A DNA stretch of 64,000 nt from assembly GCF_000023865.1 (NCBI RefSeq), contig NC_013159.1:496001-560000 (forward strand), written 5' to 3'. This stretch comes from Saccharomonospora viridis DSM 43017 (lineage in GTDB: Bacteria; Actinomycetota; Actinomycetes; Mycobacteriales; Pseudonocardiaceae). Shown piece after piece: positions 18,224 through 28,663 of the stretch (position 1 is the first letter of the stretch; every line of letters starts with the position of its first letter). The notes beneath the pieces were generated by a model. It was not told the DNA's origin. It did not search any database and saw only the letters and a list, made by a program, of their open reading frames with translations. The position numbers and the translations under genes were made by a program.

Positions 18224-18789
18224 TCGCGGAAAAGAAAATCCTAGTGGTCCTCGGCTCGGTTCTGTTAATTGGGGTTGCTAGTTGCTCCAGTGAAGAGTCA
18301 GGAGTTGCCGAACTTCAACACTCGGAGCTCCCAATGGCAAGCGAATCCGGTTCATCGAACGAGACTTCAGCTGCTCCCGTGAGTCAGTCAATCGAGCCTT
18401 GTGAACTGCTCTCAGTCAATGACCTGGTTGGGTATGGCGACTTCAATGAAGGTGAATATGAGGAGGTTGGGGAAGCGCGGACTTGCTATTGGCAACTCAG
18501 TAGTAAGGGCGGCGTAGAGGGGTTCATCGTCTCGTTGAATGTTAGAGATTCTCAGAGTGTTGATTCGGTGAATGATGTCGGCGGCGGGATTGACGAATAT
18601 GAAGTCGATGGCCGGGCAGCAGCGCGAGTGGCGAATCCTCGGTTTGGTGATTGTACAATCGCTCTTGCGGTTGATTCTCAATCTCGTGTTGATGTTGTCG
18701 TCAACGGGTTGTCAAGTGTGGACGAATCGTGTCCGATTGCTGAGGACGTTGCCGGTTTGGTTGAGCCTCACTTACCTGAGATTCCGTGA
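18220..18789 (+). CDS. DUF3558-like lipoprotein, cassette copy 2
   Basis: A 189-residue lipoprotein with a basic N-terminus (MIAEKKILVVLGSVLLIG), lipobox VASC, an acidic/Ser linker and the DUF3558-like domain (IEPCELLSVNDLVGYGDF...ARTCYWQ...CTIALAVDSQSRVDV). It is more diverged from copies 1 and 3 than those are from each other. AT-rich composition and AAA/AAT codons contrast with neighbouring pgl genes. The ATGA overlap couples it to the helical protein upstream. Confidence 0.8.
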   Translation: MIAEKKILVVLGSVLLIGVASCSSEESGVAELQHSELPMASESGSSNETSAAPVSQSIEPCELLSVNDLVGYGDFNEGEYEEVGEARTCYWQLSSKGGVEGFIVSLNVRDSQSVDSVNDVGGGIDEYEVDGRAAARVANPRFGDCTIALAVDSQSRVDVVVNGLSSVDESCPIAEDVAGLVEPHLPEIP

Positions 18790-18923
18790 TCTTTCTGCTG
18801 CTGCATTGCCTCGCTGTAGCCCGGTAAGTCGGACGCCCTTGCTGCTGTGGTCTCGATGCCATGGGTGTGCAGGCCTGCGTGTTCGGCGATGGTGAAGCCG
18901 AGTTCGAGTAGTCGAATCGCTCC
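18768..18923 (-). pseudogene. Remnant of the convergent small gene, copy 2
   Basis: The minus-strand frame reads AIRLLELGFTIAEHAGLHTH then GIETTAARASDLPGYSE...KDHGISGK with its stop at 18768. It closely matches the C-terminal third of the intact gene at 19582-20043. The 5' two-thirds are missing, and the break joins directly to a fragment of a helical gene. Confidence 0.75.
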
Positions 18924-19028
18924 AGATAGTGCTCAGGAAAAGTCGAGAAGCCCTGTTGGGAGGCATCGAATCAGTATCAAGAGCAGGAAGAGTCGGTGCA
19001 GGATGTCTTCCGAGGTATGGATGATTGA
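18922..19028 (+). pseudogene. 3' fragment of a third helical cassette gene, frameshifted
   Basis: It reads IVLRKSREALL, then after a one-base insertion ASNQYQEQEESVQDVFRGM with a stop at 19026-19028, matching the C-terminus of copies 1 and 2. The N-terminal 110 or so residues are gone, so lipoprotein 3 has lost its partner. Confidence 0.75.
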
Positions 19029-19033
19029 TATTC

Positions 19034-19603
19034 ATGAAAGCCAAAATTAATGCGCGAGCAGGTGTGGCAGCAAGTGCTTTGATTTTGCTTGTAACGTCTG
19101 GCTGTTCAGGTAAAGAGCAGGGATACGCGCAACCTCAAGGCTCGTCGAATGGCTCTTCGATTGATATCCAAACGACAGTTCCTGCCCCCTCGAATCCAAT
19201 TAGCTCCTCGCTTGAGCCGTGTGACCTGCTTTCGGCGAAGGACCTAGCCGAGGCTGGAAAGTTTAAAACGAAATACAAAGAGCAAGGTGGAGCTCGTTCG
19301 TGTTACTGGCAGAGTGACTTCGAGCAAGGTGGGGACGGGTTCACCTTTGCTGTGAGTTTGCGGGACGCGCAAAGTGTGGACACACTGAACGACCTCGGTG
19401 CCGGCGTTCAGCGAACTGAGGTGAACCAGCGTCCGGCGGCGGTGTCGAAGAACGCGGAGTTCCGCAGTTGCACGGTCGCGATGAAGCTTGACGACGTGTC
19501 ACGTGTTGATGTGTCAGTCCCACGTACTGAGGAGGACGACGCTTGCGAGATCGCGGAGGTGATCGCTGGTTTGGTCGAGCCTCACTTGCCTGAGATTCCG
19601 TGA
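19034..19603 (+). CDS. DUF3558-like lipoprotein, cassette copy 3
   Basis: A 189-residue lipoprotein closest to copy 1 (LEPCDLLSAKDLAEAGKFKT and ARSCYWQSDFEQGGDGF). Signal peptide ASALILLVTSGC ends in the lipobox. The ATG at 19034 is preferred over the TTG at 19025. Its 3' end overlaps the convergent gene by 22 bp. GC content rises toward the 3' end, back to the genomic norm. Confidence 0.8.
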   Translation: MKAKINARAGVAASALILLVTSGCSGKEQGYAQPQGSSNGSSIDIQTTVPAPSNPISSSLEPCDLLSAKDLAEAGKFKTKYKEQGGARSCYWQSDFEQGGDGFTFAVSLRDAQSVDTLNDLGAGVQRTEVNQRPAAVSKNAEFRSCTVAMKLDDVSRVDVSVPRTEEDDACEIAEVIAGLVEPHLPEIP

Positions 19604-20043
19604 TCTTTCCGGTGCTGCGGTGCCTCGTCACCGTAACCCGGCAGGTCGTATACCAGCGCTACTGCGGTTTCGATGTCGTGAATGTGCAGGCCTGCGTGTT
19701 CGGCGATGGTGAAGCCGAGTTCGAGTAGGCGGAAGGCGATGGCGCGCAGTGCTGGGGTGGCGTTGGGGTGTCCGGCGTCCTGGTGGTGGTAGAGCCCTTC
19801 CGTTTCGGTGTCGATGGCTCTGGTGATGCGCAGTAGTGCGGCCGGGAGGTCATGGTGGGCTGGGGGTCGCTGGGCGCGGATCGTCGCGGCCTCGGCTGCG
19901 TGGAGGCGGGGGATCTTGACGCTGGGGCAGGTGGCCGCTGCTAGGAGGATGGCCGCTCGCTCGATGTCGCGTTCGTGGACCAGGACCCGCCTGATGGTGT
20001 CGACCTGCTCTCGGGTCGGCGGGACGTAGGTTGCGGTGTTCAT
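19582..20043 (-). CDS. Conserved small helical protein, intact third cassette element
   Basis: A 153-residue soluble, alpha-helical protein (MNTATYVPPTREQVDTIRRV...AIAFRLLELGFTIAEHAGLH...LVYDLPGYGDE). Two shorter remnants of its 3' end occur after lipoproteins 1 and 2, so it was once part of the repeated unit. The start is the ATG at 20043; the longer frame from 20070 lacks support. I do not recognise the family. It converges with, and overlaps, lipoprotein 3. Confidence 0.65.
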   Translation of the reverse strand: MNTATYVPPTREQVDTIRRVLVHERDIERAAILLAAATCPSVKIPRLHAAEAATIRAQRPPAHHDLPAALLRITRAIDTETEGLYHHQDAGHPNATPALRAIAFRLLELGFTIAEHAGLHIHDIETAVALVYDLPGYGDEAPQHRKDHGISGK

Positions 20044-20087
20044 GGCGTCGGTCCTTCTCGCAGGGGCCAAGGATAGCGCGGTTCCGG

Positions 20088-20556
20088 CTATGGCACGGGG
20101 TTCGGGGAGTGCGCCGGCTGTGGCGCGCGAGGTCGGCCACGGCCTCCCCGGCGGCCCTCACAGCGCGCGTGTCGTCGGGGGCGGCGTCGGCGAGGTGGGC
20201 GAGCGCGCCGATGGTCTGCTGGATACGCCGTCGCAGCGAGTCGCCTTCGGGCAGGGCGATGCCGGGGTGGCCTGCGGGGCGGCACGTTTCGAGGATGCCT
20301 CGCCCCGGTCGTGCAGATCCTTCAGCGCGCCGCTCGTGCGCTCGCACATCTCCGCGAGCACCTCTTCCAACGCCTCCCACTGCCAGTGCGGCAATGCCGT
20401 GGGATTGCGGCAGCACGTGCTGAGCGCGGCATCGTCGATCTCGGCCGCACGGATGTGCAGGTCCGCCGCGAGACCGGCGAGACGGTCGGCCAGCGCGCAC
20501 AACCCTTCGGCGGGCAACTCCCCGCCGTCCTGGCGGTGCAACAACTCGACCACCAC
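20088..20556 (-). pseudogene. Probably frameshifted helical protein gene
   Basis: From a GTG at 20556 the frame is plausible for about 85 residues (MVVELLHRQDGGELPAEG...HWQWEALEEVLAEMCERTSG...DLHDRGE) and then becomes low-complexity. The adjacent frame takes over with credible coding sequence (GILETCRPAGHPGIALPEGD, SLRRRIQQTIGALAHLADAA). A single-base indel near 20300 would join them. Without a homologue I cannot be sure where it ended; 20088 is the first stop in the third frame. It may once have been co-transcribed with the gene at 19582. Confidence 0.45.
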
Positions 20557-20721
20557 CGCGCCGAGATAACGGTTGAACCGTCCTAAGCGGACGAATAGTT
20601 CCCGGTCACCGTTCGATCATCGTTGACTCCCCTCGGCCCGTGGCAAGCAAGTGCTTCCGCGCTACTCCATTCGGCCCAACCGATCGGCCAGGTGGCCTGA
20701 CGCTAACCGGAAAAGGCTTCC

Positions 20722-20856
20722 GTGTACCGCGTGTCGGATGCGGTTGATATCGATGCGGCGGATGCGACGGTTGAGTCCGCGTTCGTCACGGAGGACGGCT
20801 CGTTCACGGTGATGAGGAATCCGGTCGCAGTGCTTGCCTGGGGGCCGGACTGCTGA
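20722..20856 (+). CDS. Possible 44-residue small ORF upstream of pglX
   Basis: From the GTG at 20722 the frame reads VYRVSDAVDIDAADATVESA...FVTEDGSFTVMRNPVAVLAW...PDC and stops at 20854-20856. Composition looks coding-like, but there is no clear ribosome-binding site or recognised family. The rest of 20557-21173 holds no gene I can support; the pglX promoter presumably lies there. Confidence 0.25.
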   Translation: MYRVSDAVDIDAADATVESAFVTEDGSFTVMRNPVAVLAWGPDC

Positions 20857-21173
20857 CACGCGCGGTCGGCCATGCTCGATGCCATCCACCTACCTGACGG
20901 TATTCGGGGCGGAAACGGGGGCCCTCTGCAGCTACGTGCCGAGACGTCTCGATACGGGTTGAGTGGAGTCGAGTCGGTGCAGCGACAAGTGAATGCGGCG
21001 AACATGCGCCTCAGCGCCCGCCAGTAGCATCACACTCAGTAATCGCGATCTTACGTTGCAAGGTTTGGGTAGCGACTGCGTTGCGATGTGGTCGTTGGTT
21101 GCCGTGGCCACACATCTCGCTACTAGCATCGCCGGGGTGTCGGTTGGCCGGGTGAGTGAGGGGAGCGGCGTCG

Positions 21174-24100
21174 GTGGCAGTGCGTGGGGCTGACCTGGGT
21201 GAGCTGGTGAAGGACCTGCGCAGGCAGGTCACCGTGCTCGAAGACGATCTGCGGGCGCGGGCCCAGGAGGTGCCGGAGTTCCACACCCCGCTGCGCGCCG
21301 AGTACGACGAGGCGTACAAGCGGGAGCGCACGGCGGCGACGTGGGAGTCGTGGCTTGATCAGCGGGTGACGCAGGTGGCTGCGGCGTGGGTGTTGGGCAC
21401 GGTGTTCGTGCGGTTCTGTGAGGACAACGGGCTGATCCAGTGGCCGTTCATCGCGGGGCCGGGGGAGCGGTTGGTTGACGCGGAGGAGCGGCACGAGGCG
21501 TATTTCCGCGAGCACCCGCAGGACAACGACCGTGATTGGATCGTCGCGGCCTTCAATCACCTGTCGGAGGCGCACCCGACGGCGGCGGGGCTGTTCGACG
21601 CGCGGTTCAACCCGCTGTGGGAGATCACGCCGTCGTTCGAGGCGGCCACCGAGCTGTTGCAGTTCTGGCGGCGGCGCGGCGACGACGGTGAGATCCGCTA
21701 CGACTTCACCGACCCCGAATGGGACACACGCTTCCTCGGTGACCTGTATCAGGATTTGTCCGAACACGCACGCAAGACGTATGCGCTGCTGCAGACGCCG
21801 GAGTTCGTGGAGGAGTTCATCCTCGACCTCACCCTCGAACCGGCCGTCGAGGAGTTCGGCCTGGCAGACCTGCGCACGATCGACCCGGCGTGCGGGTCGG
21901 GGCACTTCCTGCTTGGCCTTTTCCGCCGGATTCTGACCAAGTGGCGGGAGGTCGAGCCGGGCACGGATCAGTGGGAGCTGATCCAGCGCACACTCGCCTC
22001 GGTGCACGGCTGCGACAAGAACCCGTTCGCTGTTTCCATCGCCCGGTTCCGGATGCTCGTGGCGGTGCTGCGCGAGGCGAACGCGATGCGGCTGGACCAG
22101 GCCCCGCAGTTCCCGATCAACATCGCGGTGGGCGACTCGCTCATGCACGGCCGTGGCGCGCCCGGCATCCAGGGCGAGCTGTTCGCGCTGGACGAGCCGC
22201 ACACCTACACCACCGAGGACGTCAACGAGTACGTGCGCTCCTGCGACCTGCTTGGTAAGGGCTCGTACCACGTGGTGGTGGGCAACCCGCCGTACATCAC
22301 GGTCAAGGACAAGCAGGAGAACAAGAACTACCGCGACCGGTATGACGCGTGTTCGGGAACGTATGCGTTGTCGGTGCCGTTCGCGCAGCGGCTGTTCCAG
22401 CTCGCGATTCGTAGGGACGGATCTGAGCGCGACGCGGGGTACGTCGGCCAGATCACCGCGAACTCGTTCATGAAGCGTGAGTTCGGGAAGAAACTGATTG
22501 AGCAATTCTTCAAAACGGTCAACCTGACACACGTCATCGACACGTCGGGTGCGTACATCCCAGGGCACGGCACGCCGACGGTGATTCTGGTGGGGCGGAA
22601 CCACAGCTACCGGCAGGATGAGCCGGTCCGGGCTGTGTTGGGTGTGCGTGGGGAGCCGAGCCAACCTGAAGATCCGTCGAAGGGGCTGGTGTGGTCGGCC
22701 ATCGTCGAGCAACTGTGCGAACCTGGCAGTGAATCAGAGTGGGTTGCTGTTGATGATCTCGAAAGAGCTCGATTTTCTGTCTTCCCGTGGTCGTTAAGCG
22801 GCGGGGGTGCTGCTCCGCTTTTCGAGGACATTGATCAGCATCCGGTTAAACTCGGTGACCGAGTGAAAAGTATAGGTCGCACTACGGCTACCGGGGCAGA
22901 CGATGTTTTTCTGTTACCCGAGCGAAAAGTGGCGGAGAGGCTGGGGTTCTCTGAAAGTGTGCGAACACTAATTGTTGGTGATTCTGTTCGTGACTTTCGC
23001 GTCTCAGGGGCTGTGTACGTTTACAGTCCTTATAGCGATTTTTCTAATGAGTCCGTTGTTGATGCGGACAGCTCGTTGGTTACGCATCTCCTTTGGCCGT
23101 TCCGGCATGTACTGAGTCGGCGCGTAATTTTTGGTAAAGGCCTCCAGGAGTCAGGGAGTCCCTGGTATGTTCACTTGGAGAACTACCCAAGTAAGTTGAA
23201 GGTGCGTTGCGGAATCGGGTTCGCCTTTGTTGCGACACATAATCATTTTGTTCTGGATCGCCAAGGTTTTCTATTTAATCGTACTGCGCCGGTGATCAAG
23301 TTGCCGGAGGAGGCTGGTGAGGACGAGCATCTGGAGTTGCTTGGGGTGCTCAACTCGTCCACGGCCTGCTTCTGGCTCAAGCAGGTGTGCCACAACAAGG
23401 GCAATGGTGCGGACAGCAAGGGGGCGCGTACGACGGCTGTACCGTGGGAGGACTTCTACGAGTTCACCGGCACCAAGCTTCAGGAGTTCCCCCTGCCTGC
23501 CGTACTGCCGTTGGACCTCGGCCGGGCACTGGATTCGCTGGCCCAGGACCTCGCCGCGCACGAGCCGTCGGCCGTCGCCGAGGCAAGCACGCCGACTCGC
23601 GCGCGGCTTGACGCCGCTCGCGCTGAGCACACGCGGATTCGGGGGCGGATGATCGCGCTTCAGGAGGAACTCGACTGGACCGTCTACCACTCCTACGGCC
23701 TGCTCGACGACGCCGAACGTGCCCGGCTCACCGCGCCCGACCTCGACACCGTGCCGGAAATCCGGCTCGGCGAGCGGGCGTTCGAGATCGTGCTCGCCCG
23801 CAAGATGGCCGCCGGAGAAGCGGAGACGGCGTGGTTCGAGCGGCACGGGTCCACGCCCGTCACCGAGATCCCCGCGCACTGGCCCGACTGGTACCGGCAA
23901 ATCGTCCAAGCGCGCATCGACGTCATCGAAAAGCGCCGCGACATCGGCCTCATCGAGCGGCCCGAGTGCAAGCGGCGGTGGGCCTCCGAGACGTGGGAGC
24001 GCAAGGAAGCCGACGCGCTGCGCACGTGGCTGCTCGACCGGTGTGAGCGGCGAGACCTCTGGTTCGGGCTGCGTGACGGGTTCTCCCAGCCCCGCACGCT

Positions 24101-24809
24101 CACCGTCAACCAGCTCGCCGATCAGTTCCGTGACGACGCCGACATGCACGCCGTCGCCGCCCTCTACGCCAGCGACCACCTCGGCAAACCCGACCTGCCG
24201 CTCGCGCGCGTACTCGAAACGATCATCGCCGACCAGCACGTCCCCTACCTCGCCGCCCTGCGCTACAAGGACAGCGGCCTGCGCAAACGCGCCCAGTGGG
24301 AGCAGGTGTGGGAGAAGCAGCGGGAAGAAGACCGCACGGGCCAGCGGCTCGACATCCCCGTGCCTCCGAAATACACGTCCGCCGACTTCCGCAAAACCAG
24401 CTACTGGACCCACCGCGGCAAACTCGACGTCCCCAAGGAGAGGTTCATCTCCTACCCCGACGCCTCACCCGACGCCGACCCCAGCCTGCTGCTCGGCTGG
24501 GCCGGCTGGGACCACAAAGACCAAGCCCAAGCCCTGGTCAACCTCATCAACGACCGCACCGCCGACGCCGGGTGGGAAACCGAACGGCTCACCCCGCTCC
24601 TCGCCGGCCTGGCCGAAGTGATGCCCTGGGTGCGGCAATGGCACGGCGAATACGACGAGGAATGGGAAGGCGTCCCCGCCGACGAATACCAAGCCTTCCT
24701 CGACGAACAACGCACCAAACACCAGCTCACCGAAGACGACCTCAAAAACTGGCGACCCGCCCCCACCCGTCGGGGCCGCCGCGGCACAGCGAAGGAAACC
24801 CAGCAGTGA
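21174..24809 (+). CDS. pglX: BREX type 2 adenine-specific DNA methyltransferase PglX
   Basis: A 1211-residue methyltransferase. SAM-binding motif I is [14 protein letters not shown] at about residue 239; catalytic motif IV is NPPY near 371 ([13 protein letters not shown]). Residues about 520-705 form the expected target recognition domain, and the C-terminal 500 residues are helical. In BREX, PglX methylates the host recognition site and is needed for phage exclusion. I chose the GTG at 21174, which has GAGGGGAG 6-8 nt upstream; the GTG at 21156 is in frame. DNA over the recognition domain is AT-richer than both flanks. Its stop overlaps the pglY GTG. Confidence 0.93.
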   Translation: MAVRGADLGELVKDLRRQVTVLEDDLRARAQEVPEFHTPLRAEYDEAYKRERTAATWESWLDQRVTQVAAAWVLGTVFVRFCEDNGLIQWPFIAGPGERLVDAEERHEAYFREHPQDNDRDWIVAAFNHLSEAHPTAAGLFDARFNPLWEITPSFEAATELLQFWRRRGDDGEIRYDFTDPEWDTRFLGDLYQDLSEHARKTYALLQTPEFVEEFILDLTLEPAVEEFGLADLRTIDPACGSGHFLLGLFRRILTKWREVEPGTDQWELIQRTLASVHGCDKNPFAVSIARFRMLVAVLREANAMRLDQAPQFPINIAVGDSLMHGRGAPGIQGELFALDEPHTYTTEDVNEYVRSCDLLGKGSYHVVVGNPPYITVKDKQENKNYRDRYDACSGTYALSVPFAQRLFQLAIRRDGSERDAGYVGQITANSFMKREFGKKLIEQFFKTVNLTHVIDTSGAYIPGHGTPTVILVGRNHSYRQDEPVRAVLGVRGEPSQPEDPSKGLVWSAIVEQLCEPGSESEWVAVDDLERARFSVFPWSLSGGGAAPLFEDIDQHPVKLGDRVKSIGRTTATGADDVFLLPERKVAERLGFSESVRTLIVGDSVRDFRVSGAVYVYSPYSDFSNESVVDADSSLVTHLLWPFRHVLSRRVIFGKGLQESGSPWYVHLENYPSKLKVRCGIGFAFVATHNHFVLDRQGFLFNRTAPVIKLPEEAGEDEHLELLGVLNSSTACFWLKQVCHNKGNGADSKGARTTAVPWEDFYEFTGTKLQEFPLPAVLPLDLGRALDSLAQDLAAHEPSAVAEASTPTRARLDAARAEHTRIRGRMIALQEELDWTVYHSYGLLDDAERARLTAPDLDTVPEIRLGERAFEIVLARKMAAGEAETAWFERHGSTPVTEIPAHWPDWYRQIVQARIDVIEKRRDIGLIERPECKRRWASETWERKEADALRTWLLDRCERRDLWFGLRDGFSQPRTLTVNQLADQFRDDADMHAVAALYASDHLGKPDLPLARVLETIIADQHVPYLAALRYKDSGLRKRAQWEQVWEKQREEDRTGQRLDIPVPPKYTSADFRKTSYWTHRGKLDVPKERFISYPDASPDADPSLLLGWAGWDHKDQAQALVNLINDRTADAGWETERLTPLLAGLAEVMPWVRQWHGEYDEEWEGVPADEYQAFLDEQRTKHQLTEDDLKNWRPAPTRRGRRGTAKETQQ

Positions 24810-27800
24810 GCACGAACGAGGTGTACCTGCGCGACGTCCTCGACATCCCCGAATCCGTCCACGCCGGGGACTTCAAAGTCGAACTCACCGGAGGCTTCAC
24901 CCAAGTCGAAGCCCGCGTCGCCGAATACGTCGTCACCGACCAACTCCGGCAAGCCTTCGACAAAGCCCTGTCCATCGTGCGCGCCGCCGTGCGCGACGGC
25001 ACCTCGCACGCCGCCTACCTGCACGGCTCGTTCGGCTCCGGTAAAAGCCACTTCCTCACCGTGCTGCACGCCGTGCTCAACAACCACCCCGCGGCACGGG
25101 CCAAACCCGGCCTGCAACCCGTCATCGCCGACCACGACGACTGGCTGCGCGGCAAGAAATTCCTCATGGTGCCCTACCACCTCGTAGGCGCCACCGACCT
25201 CGACTCCGCCATCCTCGGCGGCTACGTCAACACCGTCCGCTCACTGCACCCCGACCAGCCCACCCCGCCCGTCTACCGGGCGGACGCCATGCTCGACGAC
25301 GCCCGCCGCTACCGTGAAGCCAGAGGCGATGACGCATTCGTCGACTGGCTCAGCATCGGCGCCACCACGCCCGTCCCAGGCACACCCGACGAGGACGACG
25401 ACCTCGACCTCGACATACCCGACGACACCGGCATCAACGACACCGGATGGACCAGCGAACAACTCGACCGGGCATTCACCGCACCCGCCGGCGACCCGGT
25501 TCGCGACCGGCTCGTCCAAGCCCTGCTGTCCGGTCCCATGTCCTCCTACATCCGCGGGGCCAGCGGCGACGCCGAAGCGTTCCTCCCCCTGGAGAACGGG
25601 CTGTCGATCATCACCAAACACGCCCGGGACCTCGGCTACGACGGGCTGATCCTCTTCCTCGACGAACTGATCCTGTGGTTGCAGGCCCACATGAGCGACC
25701 GCCAGTTCGTCAACAACCAGGTCAGCAAACTCGTCAAACTCATCGAATCCGGCGACGCCGGCCGAGTGCTGCCCATCATCTCGTTCATCTCCCGGCAGCG
25801 CGATCTGTCCAAACTCGTCGGTGAGGACGTCACCGGCGCCGAGGTCAAAGAGCTCGAACGGCAGGTCGAATACCTCGCCGGGCGGTTCGACACCGTGCCC
25901 TTAGAAGACAGCAACCTGCCCGCCATCATCAAAGAACGCGTCCTCAAACCCAAACCCGGCGGCCGGGAGATCCTCGACGCCGCGTTCGCCGGCATCGAAT
26001 CGGCCAAACAAGCCGTCCGCGACGTGCTGCTCGACGCGGACGGAGCCACCGGCGCCGACTGGCAGGACTTCCGCGACGTCTACCCGCTCTCACCCGCCCT
26101 GCTCAACGTGCTCATGGCGTTGTCCGGTGCACTACAACGTGAACGCACCGGGCTGAAACTGCTGCAGGAGATGCTGCGCCGCCGCCGCGACGACATGAAA
26201 GTCGGCGAACTCATCCCCCTCGGCGACCTGTGGGACGTGCTCGCCGACGGCATCGGCGAAGCCTTCACCGACCGGCTACGCCGTGAGGCCGAAGCCGCCC
26301 AACGCTTCTACACCAAAGCCCGCGCCTGGCTGGTCGAACGCCACGGTGGTGAGCACACCCAACAGTTCCGCGCCACCGACCGACTCGTCAAAACGCTGAT
26401 CCTCGCCGCGCTCGCGCCGCAGGTGTCCGCACTCACCCGGCTCACCGGCAGCCGACTCGCCGCACTCAACCACGGGTCGCTACGCGCCCGCACCGTTTCG
26501 GCCGGCTCGCTCGCCGTCACCAGGCTGCGCGAACTCCAGGCCGAATTCGGCGAACTACGCCACGAAGGCGACGAGGACCCCGTCTTCCGGCTGCAACTGT
26601 CCGACCTGGACGTCGAACCGTACCTCGACGCGGTCGGCGAACAGGACACCCCCGGCGCGCGCCGCATCTGGATCAGAAAACAGCTGTGGAGCCAGTTGGG
26701 GGTCAACGACACCGACGACTTCGTGTCGGAAAAAGAGATCGTCTGGAAGGGCACCCGGCGCACCGCCGAATTCGTGTTCGCCAACGTGCGCGACGAACGT
26801 GAACTGCCCGACGTGCAGTTCATGCCCAGCACCCCCGGCCGTATCCGGTTCATCCTCGACTACCCGTTCGACGGCTCCGGCGACTACACACCCCGGCACG
26901 ATGCCGAACGCATCCACCGGATGCGCCGCGACGACATCACCGCGGCCACCATCGTGTGGTTGCCGCACTTCTTCTCCGCGCAGAAATCCGCCCAGCTCGG
27001 ACGCCTTCTGAAGATCAAATACCTGCTGGAGCGCGACCGGCTCGACGACTACGTCAGAAACCGCTCCGCCGACGAACGGGTCAAGATCCGCCACCAGCTC
27101 GAAGCGCAATGCGACACCCTGGAAAACCAGCTCGCCGCCGCGCTGCGTCAGCTCTACGGCATCGCCGGCGGCGACGACACCACCGTCGGCGCGCCCGTCG
27201 GCGAAGACGGACACGTGATGTCGCTGTACCCCGACCACAAGCCCAGACTGGCCGGTGGTGCGGGATTCGAATACAACGCGTTGACCCTGGCCGACGGGTT
27301 GTTCGACAAGCTCTACCCGAAGCATCCGAACTTCGACCCCACCGGCAACCGCAAGGCCATCACCCTCGGCGAACTGCGCACGGTCCTCGACTGGATCACC
27401 AAGGCCATGGAGGACGGCAGCCGACGAGTGGTGGTGGACCGCAACCACCTCGCCCTCGTGCGCAAGATCGTCCACCCGTTGGAGCTCGGTGAGGTCAGCG
27501 ACGGACCGCTCAACGTCTCCGCCGAATGGCGACGCCGCATCGAACAAGCCGCCACCCAACACGGGGTGACCGGCGACCTGCGTGTGGAAGACATCCGCTC
27601 GTGGATCGCCGACCTCGGCTACACCGGGCTCGACAAACCCGTGGTCAACCTCATCATCGCCACCTACGCGATGCTGGCCGACCGCACCTGGACCCTGCAC
27701 GGCAGCGTGCTGCGGCAACCACCCGAACTCGACAAGATCGGACCGGGTCACGCCCTGCGGGCCCAGCAACTGCCCGACGCCGCCGAGTTCGCCACCGCCC

Positions 27801-28663
27801 GAGACCGAGCCGCCGTGCTGTTCGGAATCGTCGTGCCCGACACCCTGTTCGCCCGCAACGTCAGCCGGCTCGCCGAAGGTGTGCGCGCCAAGGTCGCGGA
27901 ACTGGAGACACCGGTCAACGGGGTGCGACGGATGTTGGAACGGCACGCCGACACACTCGGTCTCACCCACCGGCCCGACGCGCCGAGAGTGGTCGCCACT
28001 CGGGACGCGGCCGACCTGCTCGCCCGGCTGTCCGGTGCCGCCGAGGACACCGATCTGGTGAACCGGCTCGCGAAAGCCACCTACGGTACCAACGACACCG
28101 TGCTCGCCGCCACCATGGCGGCCGCTCCCCGGTTGCTCGAGTCGTTACGCGACGTCGAATGGTCGCTGGTGTCGTCCGTGCAAGGCTTCGCAGGCAGGGG
28201 CGACCTCATCGGCAACCGCGCCGACGCGCTGCTCGACGAAGTCGGACACGCCGCCGCCGAGGACGAGTTCGCCGTCTCGCTCGCGCCCGTGCTCGAACAA
28301 CTCCAATCCAAAGCCGTGGCCTTGGTCAGCGATGCGGCCCGACTCACCGCCGTGGCCACTCCTGGCCCCGTCAGTCCCGTCCGCACGGACACGGAGAACA
28401 CATCGAGCGGACAGGCCGCCGGAGCCGACACGGTGAGTCTCACCGACACCGGGCAGCCCGGTATCAGCCGCCACGAACCTGAACCCTCGGCCACCCCGTC
28501 CCATCGCGCACCGCGCCGCCTGCGGGCCAGTGCCGCGGAACGCGACCTCGCCGCGCTGCTCGAGGGCGTGCGTGACGAGATCCGCGACTACGCCCGTGAA
28601 CACCCCGGAGCGGAGATCGAGATCCTGTGGCGGACGGTCGGGGGAGAGGACAACGCGGAATGA
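24806..28663 (+). CDS. pglY: BREX type 2 ATPase PglY
   Basis: A 1285-residue P-loop protein, the type 2 counterpart of BrxC. Walker A is [11 protein letters not shown] near residue 73-83 and Walker B is [12 protein letters not shown] near 282-293. Length and position between pglX and pglZ agree with PglY. The C-terminal 80 residues form a Ser/Thr/Pro-rich linker followed by a short basic-acidic helix. The GTG start overlaps the pglX stop by 4 nt, and the stop overlaps the pglZ ATG by 4 nt. Confidence 0.93.
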   Translation: MSTNEVYLRDVLDIPESVHAGDFKVELTGGFTQVEARVAEYVVTDQLRQAFDKALSIVRAAVRDGTSHAAYLHGSFGSGKSHFLTVLHAVLNNHPAARAKPGLQPVIADHDDWLRGKKFLMVPYHLVGATDLDSAILGGYVNTVRSLHPDQPTPPVYRADAMLDDARRYREARGDDAFVDWLSIGATTPVPGTPDEDDDLDLDIPDDTGINDTGWTSEQLDRAFTAPAGDPVRDRLVQALLSGPMSSYIRGASGDAEAFLPLENGLSIITKHARDLGYDGLILFLDELILWLQAHMSDRQFVNNQVSKLVKLIESGDAGRVLPIISFISRQRDLSKLVGEDVTGAEVKELERQVEYLAGRFDTVPLEDSNLPAIIKERVLKPKPGGREILDAAFAGIESAKQAVRDVLLDADGATGADWQDFRDVYPLSPALLNVLMALSGALQRERTGLKLLQEMLRRRRDDMKVGELIPLGDLWDVLADGIGEAFTDRLRREAEAAQRFYTKARAWLVERHGGEHTQQFRATDRLVKTLILAALAPQVSALTRLTGSRLAALNHGSLRARTVSAGSLAVTRLRELQAEFGELRHEGDEDPVFRLQLSDLDVEPYLDAVGEQDTPGARRIWIRKQLWSQLGVNDTDDFVSEKEIVWKGTRRTAEFVFANVRDERELPDVQFMPSTPGRIRFILDYPFDGSGDYTPRHDAERIHRMRRDDITAATIVWLPHFFSAQKSAQLGRLLKIKYLLERDRLDDYVRNRSADERVKIRHQLEAQCDTLENQLAAALRQLYGIAGGDDTTVGAPVGEDGHVMSLYPDHKPRLAGGAGFEYNALTLADGLFDKLYPKHPNFDPTGNRKAITLGELRTVLDWITKAMEDGSRRVVVDRNHLALVRKIVHPLELGEVSDGPLNVSAEWRRRIEQAATQHGVTGDLRVEDIRSWIADLGYTGLDKPVVNLIIATYAMLADRTWTLHGSVLRQPPELDKIGPGHALRAQQLPDAAEFATARDRAAVLFGIVVPDTLFARNVSRLAEGVRAKVAELETPVNGVRRMLERHADTLGLTHRPDAPRVVATRDAADLLARLSGAAEDTDLVNRLAKATYGTNDTVLAATMAAAPRLLESLRDVEWSLVSSVQGFAGRGDLIGNRADALLDEVGHAAAEDEFAVSLAPVLEQLQSKAVALVSDAARLTAVATPGPVSPVRTDTENTSSGQAAGADTVSLTDTGQPGISRHEPEPSATPSHRAPRRLRASAAERDLAALLEGVRDEIRDYAREHPGAEIEILWRTVGGEDNAE

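Noticed and set aside
21123-22712. 529-residue minus-strand frame over the pglX N-terminus
   Set aside because: Antisense of the methyltransferase region carrying DPACGSGH and NPPY; a shadow.
26555-27970. 471-residue minus-strand frame over pglY
   Set aside because: Antisense shadow; pglY is continuous and overlaps both neighbours with coupled starts.
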